Of a DNA stretch of 64,000 bases, positions 37,638-48,600 are shown one piece after another. The notes under the pieces are model-generated. The model saw nothing but the letters and a program-made list of their open reading frames with translations. It ran no database searches and had not been told where the DNA came from. How positions within the stretch are numbered: the stretch's first letter is position 1; every line of letters starts with the position of its first letter. The translations under genes were made by a program, and so were the position numbers. The stretch is from JAFAXD01 sp963833605 (GTDB lineage: Bacteria > Pseudomonadota > Alphaproteobacteria > Rhizobiales > Xanthobacteraceae), in assembly GCA_963833605.1 (NCBI GenBank), contig CAWHYZ010000014.1:68437-132436 (forward strand). The letters are read 5' to 3'.

Positions 37638-38250
37638 ATGAAGCTGCACTGGTCGCCGCGCTCGCCGTTCGTGCGCAAGGTCATGATCGTCGCGCACGAG
37701 GCGGGGCTCGTGGATCGTCTGACCCTCGTGCGCACGGTCGCAGCCGCCACCAGGCCGCACATCGAACTGATGCGCGACAATCCGCTCTCGAAAATTCCGA
37801 CGCTTGGTGCTCGATGATGGCGTGACGCTCTATGATTCACCGGTGATTTGCGAATATCTCGACGGGCTCCATGCCGGACCGAAGCTTTTTCCGCCCGGCC
37901 TCGAGGCGCGCATGACGGCGCTGCGGCGGCAGGCGCTCGGCGACGGCTTCCTCGACTTTCTGCTGCTGTGGCGCGACGAGCGTGCGCGCCCGCAGCCCTC
38001 CGACGCGCACCTTGCGAGTTTCGCAGCGAGGCGCACGGCAACGCTGGCGGCCATAGAAGCCGAGGTCGATGACCTCGCCACGACGGCATTTTCGATCGGC
38101 CATATCGCGATCGGCTGCGCGCTCGGCTATCTCGATTTCCGCTTTGCCGCCGAGGATTGGCGCGGCGATCATCCGCGGCTCGCCCACTGGCACGCGACCT
38201 TCTGTGCGCGTCAATCGGTGCGCGCCACCGAGCCGATCGACGATTCGTGA
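37638..38250 (+). CDS. Glutathione S-transferase family protein, one frame break
   Basis: The N-terminal thioredoxin fold (MKLHWSPRSPFVRKVMIVAH, DNPLSKIPTL) and the C-terminal part (VLDDGVTLYDSPVICEYLDG through the helical domain) are in different frames. One extra G at 37803-37806 (CTTGGTGCTC) is enough: CTT GTG CTC GAT restores KIPTLVLDDG. The corrected product is about 203 residues. Bacterial GSTs in catabolic clusters isomerise ring-cleavage products, cleave ethers or detoxify intermediates. It is divergent from the TTT receptor; the next gene starts nine bases later. Confidence 0.85.
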
Positions 38251-38258
38251 GAAACCCA

Positions 38259-38807
38259 ATGGCGCGCATCCCTTTGCCGTCCCCGGAGACCCTGACCCCC
38301 GAGCAGCGGCGGGTCTACGACACGATCGTGTCCGGCCCGCGTGGCGCGCTGCGGGCCCGTTGCGGGCGGCGCTGCACCGCCCTGAGCTGGCCGACAAATG
38401 GCAGCAGCTGGGCGAGCTGTTGCGCTATCGCACCTCGCTGCCGGCGTTCCTGTCCGAGCTTGCCATCCTGGTGACGGCACGGCACTGCAACTGCCAGCTC
38501 GAGTGGTTCATCCACGCCGAGATCGCACGCAAGTCCGGGCTTGCGGATGCGGTGATCGAAAATATTCGAACCACCTCCGGTCGGCGGCATCATTCCGGCA
38601 GAGCTGAACGTCTATCAGTACGCGGACGAGCTCAATCGCAGCAACCACGTGAGCGAGGAGACCCATCGCCGCGTCCGCGAGCGGTTCGGCGTTGTCGGCG
38701 TGGTCGAGCTCACCGCCTTGATCGGCTATTACACCATGGTAGCCATGACCCTGAACGCGCATGAAATCCCGCTGCCCGACGGGGCGACGCCGCCGCTTGA
38801 TCCGTGA
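38259..38807 (+). CDS. Carboxymuconolactone decarboxylase-like (AhpD-fold) protein, two frame breaks
   Basis: It starts MARIPLPSPETLTPEQRRVYD in one frame, continues with LADKWQQLGELLRYRTSLPAFLSELAILVTARH in a second (break near 38353), and ends with IPAELNVYQYADELNRSNHV and FGVVGVVELTALIGYYTMVA in a third (break near 38580-38586). The CMD/AhpD-like helical bundle is recognisable. The reading length of 549 nt agrees with compensating single-base indels and a product of about 182 residues. CMD-like proteins act on muconolactones or as peroxidase-like reductants; this one lacks a clear CxxC motif. Confidence 0.78.
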
Positions 38808-38825
38808 ATTGTTTGAGGACTGGCG

Positions 38826-39800
38826 ATGCAACTCGACCCCGATGCGCAACTGCTGCTCGACGCCATGATCAAGGCCGGGCGGCCGCAGTTCGAAACGCTG
38901 ACGCCGATCGCGGCGCGCCAGCAGATGCGCGATATTCGCGCCGCCCTCAAGCAGCCGCAGCCCGCGGTGGCGGAGGTGCGCGAACTCGCGGCGGATGGTC
39001 CGGGCGGGAAAATCCCGCTGCGGCTCTATCGCAGTCATGCGCTTCGCTCGGGTGAACAACAGCCGGTATTGGTGTTCTTCCACGGCGGCGGCTGGGTATT
39101 CGGCGATCTCGAAACCCATGACAATCTCTGCCGCAGCCTCGCCAACCTGGCCGACTGCACCGCCGTCTCCGTGGACTATCGGCTGGCCCCCGAGCACAGG
39201 TTTCCGGCCGCGATCGACGACGCGTTCGCGGCGACCCGGTGGATCGCGCAACACGCGAGCGCGCTCGGGCTCGACCCCGGCCGGCTCGCTGTTGGGGGCG
39301 ACAGCGCCGGTGGCAATCTCGCAACTGTCGTGAGCCTGATGGCGGCGCATCAGGGTGCTCCGAAAATTGTCTGCCAGATCCTGCTCTATCCGACCACCGA
39401 TCTCGCGCTGACGCACGATTCCTATCGGCGTGCCGGCGACCGATTCAACATCAGCACCGCCACCATGCGATGGTTTCGCGATCTCTATCTCACAGCGCCG
39501 GGCGAGATTGACGACTGGCGCGCTTCGCCCCTGCGCGCCGAGGATGTTGCCAAGATGCCGCCCGCGTTCATCGCGACCGCCGGCTGCGACCCGCTTTGTG
39601 ACGAAGGCGAAGCATATGCCCGGCTGCTGGAGCGCAATAAGGTCCCAGTCACGTTCCGGAATTTTCCCGGTCAGATGCACGGGTTTGCGTCGATGTCGGG
39701 CTTTCTGCGCGCTGCCGACGACGTGCTGGGCGATGTCGGTGCGGTACTGAAGCAAGCGTGGGCGGCGGACGCCAGAGGACGGACGACAGACGACAGATAA
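38826..39800 (+). CDS. HSL-type alpha/beta hydrolase (esterase/lipase)
   Basis: 324-residue hormone-sensitive-lipase-family esterase. The oxyanion motif HGGGW is followed by VFGDLETHD, the nucleophile elbow is GDSAGGN, and the Asp (ATAGCDPLCDEG) and His (GQMHGF) of the triad are visible. It is intact. ATG 38826 has GAGGA upstream. It is the last gene of the GST-CMD-hydrolase set. The last residues (TTDDR-stop) overlap an imperfect palindrome. Confidence 0.9.
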   Translation: MQLDPDAQLLLDAMIKAGRPQFETLTPIAARQQMRDIRAALKQPQPAVAEVRELAADGPGGKIPLRLYRSHALRSGEQQPVLVFFHGGGWVFGDLETHDNLCRSLANLADCTAVSVDYRLAPEHRFPAAIDDAFAATRWIAQHASALGLDPGRLAVGGDSAGGNLATVVSLMAAHQGAPKIVCQILLYPTTDLALTHDSYRRAGDRFNISTATMRWFRDLYLTAPGEIDDWRASPLRAEDVAKMPPAFIATAGCDPLCDEGEAYARLLERNKVPVTFRNFPGQMHGFASMSGFLRAADDVLGDVGAVLKQAWAADARGRTTDDR

Positions 39801-39844
39801 AGCGAAGGGCGGGAAATCTATCTGTCCTCAGTCGTCTGTCCTCC
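39775..39844. terminator. Imperfect palindrome between convergent genes
   Basis: AGGACGGACGACAGACGACAGATA on the left, read in separate parts, pairs imperfectly with TATCTGTCC and GTCGTCTGTCCTCC on the right, around an 18-nt loop. It covers the end of the plus-strand hydrolase and almost reaches the stop of the minus-strand MBL gene (39847), so it could terminate both. Confidence 0.6.
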
Positions 39845-39846
39845 AT

Positions 39847-40671
39847 CTACAGATCGACGCTCGCGCCCTCGTGCGCCACGATTGTATTCGGCCGGGCCGC
39901 TTTGGCCTCGCGCGCAAGCCCGTCCATGAACGTGTCGTCATGACTCGGGTCGTGATGAAACAGACAGAAGGTCTTGGCGCTCGCTTCGTTTGCCAGCCGC
40001 GCCCCATCCTGCCAGGTGGAATGTCCCCAACCGCGCCGGTGGACGATCTCGCGCTCCGTGTAGGTCGTGTCGAAAATCATCAGGTCGGCGTCACGCGCCA
40101 GTGACAACAGATCATCGTTGATCGCGCCGGCGGGCAGCTCCGTGTCGGTCAGATAGGCCAAAACCCGGCCCCCAAACTCGATCCGATAGCCTGTCGCCCC
40201 ATCGGGATGGTTGAGCATGGCGGTGCGCAACGTAATGCCATCGCCGCGCTCGATTGTGTCACCGGCCAGGAAGTCGTTGTACTCGATGTTTGCCTTGAAG
40301 CTCTCGACCTCGATTGGAAACAGTGGCGGGGCCATCATGGTGCGCAGGGTTTGCTTCAAGGTGAACCTCGGCAACAGGTTGCCGGCCCAGATGCGCAACC
40401 GATGCCCGTTTTCGAACAGCGGGGTGAAGAACGGAAGTCCTGACACGTGGTCGAGATGGCAATGGGTGAGAAACAGATCCGCGTCGAGCGTCTTATCGGC
40501 CTTGAGCAGGGCGTCGCCAAGCGGACGCAAGCCGGTGCCACCGTCGAGAATGATGATTCGGTCGCCACAACGCAACTCGAGGCAAGGGGTATTGCCGCCG
40601 TAGCGCGCCGTTCCCGGGCCCGGACAAGCGATGCTGCCGCGAACGCCCCAGAACTTAACGCGAAATCGCAT
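39847..40671 (-). CDS. MBL-fold metallo-hydrolase with canonical metal site
   Basis: 274-residue MBL-fold hydrolase starting MRFRVKFWGVRGSIACPGPG, a start shared by a bacterial subgroup sometimes linked to signalling proteins. The metal motif HCHLDH is canonical. Further ligands are AMLNHPDG, LTDTELP and FCLFHHDPSHDD. The substrate is unknown: cyclic nucleotide or other phosphodiester hydrolysis is possible in this fold but not shown. GAGG precedes ATG 40671; in-frame starts at 40731 and 40815 exist but are poorer. A perfect TGTGA-N6-TCACA palindrome lies about 130 bp upstream. Confidence 0.82.
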   Translation of the reverse strand: MRFRVKFWGVRGSIACPGPGTARYGGNTPCLELRCGDRIIILDGGTGLRPLGDALLKADKTLDADLFLTHCHLDHVSGLPFFTPLFENGHRLRIWAGNLLPRFTLKQTLRTMMAPPLFPIEVESFKANIEYNDFLAGDTIERGDGITLRTAMLNHPDGATGYRIEFGGRVLAYLTDTELPAGAINDDLLSLARDADLMIFDTTYTEREIVHRRGWGHSTWQDGARLANEASAKTFCLFHHDPSHDDTFMDGLAREAKAARPNTIVAHEGASVDL

Positions 40672-40793
40672 TTTGCCTCGCTGCTCGATTGCTTCGCGGT
40701 CGAACGAAGACAGGCGGGGCAACTCGTTCATGCGAGCGTCGGTCAAAGCGGCGTTTCCAGGTCGGCAGTCTGACTGATGGAAGCGGGGCGAAA

Positions 40794-40809
40794 TGTGACA
40801 GCCGTCACA
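40794..40809. promoter_or_regulatory. Crp-type site upstream of the MBL-fold hydrolase
   Basis: TGTGACAGCCGTCACA is a perfect TGTGA-N6-TCACA palindrome, the consensus of cAMP-CRP family operators. It lies in the gap between the K+ channel stop (40863) and the MBL gene start, which is the promoter region of the minus-strand MBL gene. Confidence 0.72.
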
Positions 40810-40862
40810 AATCAACGCAATGTCGCACGGTCCGAACTCATACCCGCAAAGGTTTTATATTT

Positions 40863-42003
40863 CTATTCGTCGACAGTCGCATGCCGGTGCGCAACTGCCC
40901 CGGGCTCAGGAGCGGGCTCCGGTTTCTTGTTCCGTTCCGCCCGGCGGCGGGCCGCCTCCTCTTCGACGGCGCGCGCCAGATCGGGATAATGGGCGGCAAA
41001 AATCCGATAATCGGTCAATTCGAGGACCAGCAAGGTGGTGGGAACGACCGCCGTCACCGTGGCGGTCCGGGTGCCGTCGCCCAACAGGGCCATCTCGCCA
41101 AAGAAGGCGCCCGGGCCGAGCTGGACCCCGGCACCCGACGACCTCGACCAAGCCTTCGGCAATGAAGTACATGCAGTCGCCCTGGCGGCCTTTGCGCACG
41201 ATCACGGTGCGCTCGGCCACGTCGATCGTACGCAGCATGCGGGCGATCTCAATGATTGCTGCCGGGCTCAAAGGCTCGAAGAACGGGACCTTGGCGACGA
41301 ATTCCCAGGTCCGCACGAAATCGCGCCGGCGCGTCTCGGCCGCAAAGCCGGTTGCCAAAATGCCGGTCCACAGGCCGAACACGGCGAGGCCGCTGATCAT
41401 CACAAAGCCCGCAATCAGCCGGCCCAGCGGCGTGACCGGTACGATGTCGCCGTATCCGGTCGTCGTCAGGGTGGTCACGGCCCAATAGAGCGCGTTGGGA
41501 AGCGTACCGAATGCGGCGGGTTGCGCCTCCCGTTCGACCAGATGCATGGCTATGGCCGCCATCACTAGAACGAAAACGAAGACCTTGATCACACTCGTTA
41601 TAGGCTTTGCCTCCGCCATGAATGCTCGCCCGAGCAACGAGAATCCGGAGGTTGCAGCCGGCAGTTTGAGCAGCCAAAACGCACCCAGTAGCCAAGCGGT
41701 GGTAGCCGGGAACCCGAGCGCGTGCGCCGCCAGAATTGGTAGCACCGCCATAGCGTCGGCCAGGTTCTGAAAACTGGTCAAACGGTCGCCAAAATTCGGA
41801 GACCTGCTCCAGTCCAGGAGGTGGAGAGCCCATTCCAGGGCATAAAAGGCAAGGCAGACCCATAAAACCCCGTCGATCCAGCGCCATTCGGCATAAGGAA
41901 TGGGCAGGGGCAGTATCACAACGCACACGAGGCCGATCCCGAGCACGATATTGCGCGCGGAATCCATCAATCCGAGAAGGGCTTGGAGTGAAGGCCTGGT
42001 CAT
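40863..42003 (-). CDS. Cyclic-nucleotide-gated potassium channel (MloK1-like), one frame break
   Basis: Six-TM voltage-sensor-like K+ channel with selectivity filter TTGYGD preceded by LYWAVTTLT, a long S6 (FVMISGLAVFGLWTGILATGF) and a C-linker (RRRDFVRTWEFVAKVPFF) leading to a cyclic-nucleotide-binding domain. The phosphate-binding cassette GPGAFFGEMALLGDGTRTATV is intact, with the Glu and Arg that hold cAMP/cGMP. S1-S6 spacing and motifs strongly resemble Mesorhizobium MloK1. The frame switches at about 41128-41145, between VEV and GVQLGPG. The corrected product is about 380 residues. It should open when cAMP or cGMP binds. Confidence 0.9.
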
Positions 42004-42421
42004 GCAGCGTGCCGGCGGATCTTTAGAGCGCTTTCTGATTGGGTCGAATCGGCGAGCCCATCTAAATCATTGATTTGACGCATCTTCTGCGGAAAAGCCG
42101 TGCCCGCTCTTCCTGAAAAATGCGCTCGGATATTACGAACCGCATCGTGTTCTAGGTCAACACAGCATTTTCGGGCCACGGTGCGCTGCCGGGCCGGGAT
42201 TCTCGTTGGCGGAGACTCGCCTTTTCAGCCCCTAAGAATACCTCCGATAGACCGGGAATTGCAGCGAACGTGCCGAAAACACCCTGATCCATGGTAACGG
42301 CTATCCCTCTGGGGACGCCTGCAAAAAAGCCCCATCTAACGCTAGTAACCCCGTTCCATTTATGATTAACAATGCCGTATAGTACCGGCTATAGTGCCGT
42401 ATAATGATGTGTGTGGTGTGA

Positions 42422-42437
42422 TGTGATGCCTTTCACA
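42422..42437. promoter_or_regulatory. Crp-type site 1 upstream of the adhesin
   Basis: TGTGATGCCTTTCACA, a perfect TGTGA-N6-TCACA palindrome. It begins exactly 36 bp before site 2 and lies about 180 bp upstream of the adhesin start. Confidence 0.75.
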
Positions 42438-42457
42438 AGCGCGCGATCAGAACGCGA

Positions 42458-42473
42458 TGTGAGAATCGTCACA
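42458..42473. promoter_or_regulatory. Crp-type site 2 upstream of the adhesin
   Basis: TGTGAGAATCGTCACA, a second perfect TGTGA-N6-TCACA palindrome. If the -10 is TCTAAA at about 42494-42499, the site centre is near -40, a class II activator position. This promoter assignment is inferred. Confidence 0.75.
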
Positions 42474-42617
42474 GACGTGGTGGGCGATAACATCTAAAGA
42501 TTTCGTCGGTTGTCGGATACCAGAACAATAACATCCCGGCCGCGGGAGGGGGTTCTGCGCGATTAGTTGGCTTCATTATCCGCCCGTGCGGAATCGCGTG
42601 CGGACGCGAGGCTTTGT

Positions 42618-45600
42618 ATGCAGCACGATACTCATTTCGAGAGCGATACCCATGCTCGCGTGGTGCGGCTGCCATTGTCTGATGGGCCGCCACCCGATCA
42701 CGTCGAGATCGACGACGCTCAGTTTCTGTTTACCGCGCATTTCAAGAAGTCCGGTCCCGATCTGATTCTGACCGGCGACAACGGGCAGAAACTCGTCCTC
42801 GTCGACTATTTCAATCTCGCCAGGCGCCCGGATCTGACCTCCCACGGCGCCACTTTGTCGGCCGATCTGGTTGCCCGGCTGGCCGGCCCTGACGCGCCCG
42901 GTCAATACGCCCAGGTCGGCGCGCCGGCCGGCGCCCAAGTGATCGGCAAGTGCGAGCGCATCGGCGGCGGTGCCACCGTCCAACATGCCAACGGCGTGGT
43001 CGAGGAACTCAAGGTCGGCGACGCAATCCTCAAAGGCGACGTGGTGATGACCAACGACGGGTCATCCGCCGTGCTCAGCCTGGTCGATGGCACCGTGTTC
43101 AACATGGGCGCCAGCGCCCGCATGGTACTAAGCGAACTGCTCTACGATTCCAGCAGCACGTCGAACTCAGCGCTTGTCAGTTTGGTCAAGGGCTCATTTA
43201 CCTTCGTAGCGGGGCAAGTCGCGCATACCGGCGACATGAAGGTCGACACGCCGGTTATGACTGTGGGAATACGCGGAACAACCGTTGGCGCGTACTGTGA
43301 AGCTGAGCCTAGCGGTATCGTCGTTGATTGCACGACCACGCTCCTGACTGACCCCGGCGGAGGCGTTGGTCGTTACGACGTTCTCGATCGAGTTACTGGC
43401 GCCGTGCTGTATTCGATGACGAGTACCGGCGTTCAAGCCAATTTTAGGATAGCTGCAAACAATCAGGTGCAGGTCCAGGAGACCGCAAAAAGTCCGGCCC
43501 AGGTGCAGCAAGAGATCGCCGCAGCACAAATCTTGTTCCCCGTCTATCAGGCGGTTCAAGCCACGATTGTGCAGCCCCAAGGGCCGCAGACTCCACAGAG
43601 CCCCCAGTCTCCGCAGCAGCCGAATCCCAATCCCCCGAATAATTCGTTGGCGATCAGGGATCAGCAACCTCAGGCCGCTCAAGAAGTCATCGTCGTCAAT
43701 GTTGCGGCTGATACTTCAAACACCACGCGCGTTGCGGTGCAGGAGCTATCAGTCGTCAATAACTCGGTTCAGCCAATTGTTAGCAATCAGACCGCAGTAT
43801 CAATTTCGCCCCTGATCGCGGCGCCGTCTCCCCTCCAGGCGTCGTCTCCCCTCCAGCAATCAGCAGTCGTTACGATAGATCCTTTCACCAACGGTGAGTT
43901 TGCCGCGATCAATCGCACGACGGCACAAGCAGGAGTCACAATTAGCGGTACCGTGACCGGACTGGGCCCTGGAACGCAACTCGCAGTCACTATCGCCGAC
44001 GGGTCAGTCTCTAGGAACTATGCGGCGACGGTGGATCAATCAGGCAGCAGTTGGAAGGTGGTGATTCCAAGTGCGGACGCGCTAGCGCTTCCGAATGGGA
44101 CCTTGGCGGTAACTGCAAAGGTCGCGGACCAATCTGGCAATCAGTCCGTTCAGGCGACGCAGACCTTCACGGTTGCGGAGACCTTGCCGACGCTGACGAT
44201 CAATTCGGTAAATGCAGGGGGCAACAAAGTCATCAACCATGCCGCGGGACAGAACGGGGTAACGCTAAGTGGGACGATAACTGGGCTTGCGGCCGGTGCC
44301 ACCTTCCCCATCACGGTTACCGACGGGGCGTTCAGCAAGATCTATACAGCCACCGTGAGCACGACCGGAACCGGTTGGTCCGCGACAATTCCCAGTAACG
44401 ACACGACCGCGTTGGCGAACGGCACGGCCACGGTGACAGCCCAGGTCACGGATCCGTATGGCAACCAATCCTCGCCAGCGACGCAAACTCTGACGGTGGC
44501 TGAAACTTTACCGACGGTGACAATCAGCGCGATCAACGGCAACAACGTGATCAATCATGCGCAGGCTGTCACCAGTAGCGGGGTCCCGCTCAGCGGCAGC
44601 GTATCGGGTCTTGCGCCGGGTGCGACATTCGCGGTGATCGTCACAGACGGTGCCGCCTCAACGGACTACACGGCGACAGTGGATGGGGCCGGAACCGGCT
44701 GGACCGCGAGGATCCCGTCGAGCGATGCGACGTCGATGGCGAACGGCGCGGCCACGGTGACAGCCCAGGTCACGGATCCGTATGGCAACCAGTCGCTGCC
44801 GGTGACGCAGGCGTTCACAGTGAACACCCAGGGCCCGAGCGTGAGCGGGATTGTGCTGGGGACGTTGCTGCTCGACGGCACGACGCCGAGCACCAGCATC
44901 ACGGTGAGCTTCAGCGCGCCGGTGACGGACTTCACTGCGGCCGATCTGGTGCTGCCGAGCGGGGTGACGCCGAGCAATGGAGTGCTCGCCGTCAACGGGC
45001 TGAGCTTTACTGCGACGCTCACCGCCGGCGCCAACATTGCCGACGAGAGCCAGGCGGTGGCGGTGACGGGCGGCAGCTATCACGACGCCTTCGGCAATGC
45101 CGGGGCGGGGTTCACCGGCCCCACCCTGACCGTCAACGTCACGCCGGTGAACGACGCGCCGTCCGGAACGAGCGCGACGGTCACCACCAACGAAGACACC
45201 GGCTATGTGTTTGGCGTAGCGGACTTCGGGTTCAGCGATCCGAACGACACTCCGGCCAACAGCCTGCAGGCGGTGAAGGTCACGACCCTGCCGGGCGCCG
45301 GCACGCTGACCGACAACGGGGTTGCGGTCACGGCCGGCCAGTTCGTCAGCGTCGCCGACATCACGGCCGGCAAGCTGGTGTTCACGCCGGCCGCGAACGC
45401 CAACGGCAATAATTATGCGTCGTTCACGTTCCAGGTGCAGGACAATGGCGGCACCGGCAATGGCGGGATTGATCTCGACCCGACGCCGAAGACCCTGACC
45501 GTCAACGTCACGCCGGTGAACGACGCGCCGGTGCTCGTCGCCAACGGCGGGGCGCTGGCCTATACGGAGAACCAGGCGGCGAGGGCGATCAATACGGTGC

Positions 45601-48600
45601 TGACGCTCACCGACGTGGACAGCGCCACGCTGGCCGGCGCCACCGTCGCGATCACCAGCGGGTTCCAGGCCGGCGCCGACGTGCTCGGCTTTAGCACTCA
45701 GAACGGCATCACCGGCAGCTACGACGCCGGCACCGGGGTGCTGACGCTGACCGGCATCGCGACCGTCGCGCAATACCAGGCGGCACTGCGCGCGGTCGCC
45801 TACTTCAACTCCAGCGACAACCCGACCAGCACCTCCCGTATCGTCAGCTTCACGGCCGACGACGGCGGCGCCCAGAACCACACCAGCAACACCATCACCA
45901 GCACCGTCACGGTCACGCCGGTGAACGACGCGCCGGTGACCACGCCGGTGACGCTTGCCGCCATCGCCGAGGACAGCGGGGCGCGGCTGATCACGCAGGC
46001 GGAGCTGCTGGCCAACGCCTCGGACGTGGACGGACCTTCGCTCACCGCCATCAACCTGGCGATCGCCTCCGGCAGCGGCACGCTCATTGACAACGGCAAC
46101 GGCACCTGGAGCTACACGCCGGCGGCGAACGACGACACCGCGGTGACGTTCAGCTATGCGGTGACGGACGGCGTCGCCGCGCCGGTGGCGGCCACCGCCA
46201 CGCTCGACATCACGCCGGTGAACGACGCGCCGGTGACGACGCCGGTGACGCTTGCCGCCATCGCCGAGGACAGCGGGGCGCGGCTGATCACGCAGGCGGA
46301 GCTGCTGGCCAACGCCTCGGACGTGGACGGACCTTCGCTCACCGCCATCAACCTGGCGATCGCCTCCGGCAGCGGCACGCTCATTGACAACGGCAACGGC
46401 ACCTGGAGCTACACGCCGGCGCTGAACGACGACACCGCGGTGACGTTCAGCTATACGGTGACGGACGGCGTCGCTGCGGCGGTGGCGTCGACCGCCACCC
46501 TCGACATCACGCCGGTGAACGACGCGCCGGTGACCACGCCGGTGACGCTTGCCGCCATCGCCGAGGACAGCGGGGCGCGGCTGATCACGCAGGCGGAGCT
46601 GCTGGCCAAGGTGACGGACGTGGACGTGCGACCTGTCGCTCACGGCCAAGCTGGCGATCCCTCCGGCAGCGGCACGCTGGTCGACAACGACAACGGCACC
46701 TGGAGCTACACGCCGGCGCTCAACGACGACACGTCGGTGACGTTCAGCTACACGGCCTCCGACGGCACGCTGACGGCGTCGTCGACCGCCACCCTCGACA
46801 TCACGCCGGTGAACGACGCGCCGGTGACCACGCCGGTGACGCTTGCCGCCATCGCCGAGGACAGCGGGGCGCGGCTGATCACGCAGGCGGAGCTGCTGGC
46901 CAACGCCTCGGACGTGGACGGACCTGTCGCTCACGGCCATCAACCTGGCGATCGCCTCCGGCAGCGGCACGCTCATTGACAACGGCAACGGCACCTGGAG
47001 CTACACGCCGGCGCCAACGACGACACCTCGGTGACGTTCAGCTATACGGTGACGGACGGCGTCGCTGCGCCGTGGCGGCCACCGCCACTCTCGACATCAC
47101 GCCGGTGAACGACGCGCCGGTGACCACGCCGGTGACGCTTGCCGCCATCGCCGAGGACAGCGGGGCGCGGCTGATCACGCAGGCGGAGCTGCTGGCCAAC
47201 GCCTCGGACGTGGACGGACCTTCGCTCACCGCCATCAACCTGGCGATCGCCTCCGGCAGCGGCACGCTCATTGACAACGGCAACGGCACCTGGAGCTACA
47301 CCCCGGCGGCGAACGACGACACCGCGGTGACGTTCAGCTATGCGGTGACGGACGGCGTCGCCGCGCCGGTGGCGGCCACCGCCACTCTCGACATCACGCC
47401 GGTGAACGACGCGCCGGTGACCACGCCGGTGACGCTTGCCGCGATCGCCGAGGACAGCGGGGCGCGGCTGATCACGCAGGCGGAGCTGCTGGCCAACGCC
47501 TCGGACGTGGACGGACCTTCGCTCACCGCCATCAACCTGGCGATCGCCTCCGGCAGCGGCACGCTCATTGACAACGGCAACGGCACCTGGAGCTACACCC
47601 CGGCGCTCAACGACGACACCGCGGTGACGTTCAGCTATGCGGTGACGGACGGCGACGCTGCGCCGGTGGCGGCCACCGCCACTCTCGACATCACGCCGGT
47701 GAACGACGCGCCGGTGACCACGCCGGTGACGCTTGCCGCCATCGCCGAGGACAGCGGGGCGCGGCTGATCACGCAGGCGGAGCTGCTGGCCGGGGTGACG
47801 GACATTGACAGTGCGAACCTGTCGATCACGGCGCTGGCGATCCAGTCTGGTCAGGGCACGCTGGTCAACAACAACAACGGCACCTGGAGCTACACGCCGG
47901 CGCTCAACGACGACACGTCGGTGACGTTCAGCTACACGGCCACCGACGGCACGCTGACGGCGTCGTCGACCGCCACCCTCGACATCACGCCGGTGAACGA
48001 CGCGCCGGTGACCACGCCGGTGACGCTTGCCGCCATCGCCGAGGACAGCGGGGCGCGGCTGATCACGCAGGCGGAGCTGCTGGCCAACGCCTCGGACGTG
48101 GACGGACCTTCGCTCACCGCCATCAACCTGGCGATCGCCTCCGGCAGCGGCACGCTCATTGACAACGGCAACGGCACCTGGAGCTACACGCCGGCGGCCA
48201 ACGACGACACCTCGGTGACGTTCAGCTATGCGGTGACGGACGGCGTCGCCGCGCCGGTGGCGGCCACCGCCACTCTCGACATCACGCCGGTGAACGACGC
48301 GCCGGTGACCACGCCGGTGACGCTTGCCGCCATCGCCGAGGACAGCGGGGCGCGGCTGATCACGCAGGCGGAGCTGCTGGCCAACGCCTCGGACGTGGAC
48401 GGACCTTCGCTCACCGCCATCAACCTGGCGATCGCCTCCGGCAGCGGCACGCTCATTGACAACGGCAACGGCACCTGGAGCTACACCCCGGCGGCGAACG
48501 ACGACACCGCGGTGACGTTCAGCTATGCGGTGACGGACGGCGTCGCCGCGCCGGTGGCGGCCACCGCCACTCTCGACATCACGCCGGTGAACGACGCGCC

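Larger units (their letters stand above)
42004..42617. other. Long regulatory spacer upstream of the giant adhesin
   Basis: 614 bp with no supported gene, between the divergent starts of the K+ channel and the adhesin. The first 70 bp look like a decayed dispersed repeat. The segment about 42360-42500 is AT-richer and holds repeated CCGTATA elements and two perfect Crp-type palindromes. A TAACAT/TCTAAA-like -10 region follows at about 42488-42499, and GAGG lies just before the adhesin ATG. Confidence 0.6.

Noticed and set aside
3544..41162. Calling each split gene a pseudogene
   Set aside because: Breaks are mostly single bases, the two halves stay conserved, and unrelated genes are hit in the same way, so assembly error is more likely; the breaks are recorded in the notes.
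40689..41568. Plus-strand open frames opposite the channel gene
   Set aside because: They are shadows of the K+ channel and MBL genes, with no domain resemblance.
42567..42617. TTG start at 42567 for the adhesin
   Set aside because: It has no convincing ribosome-binding site, whereas the ATG at 42618 has GAGG at proper spacing.
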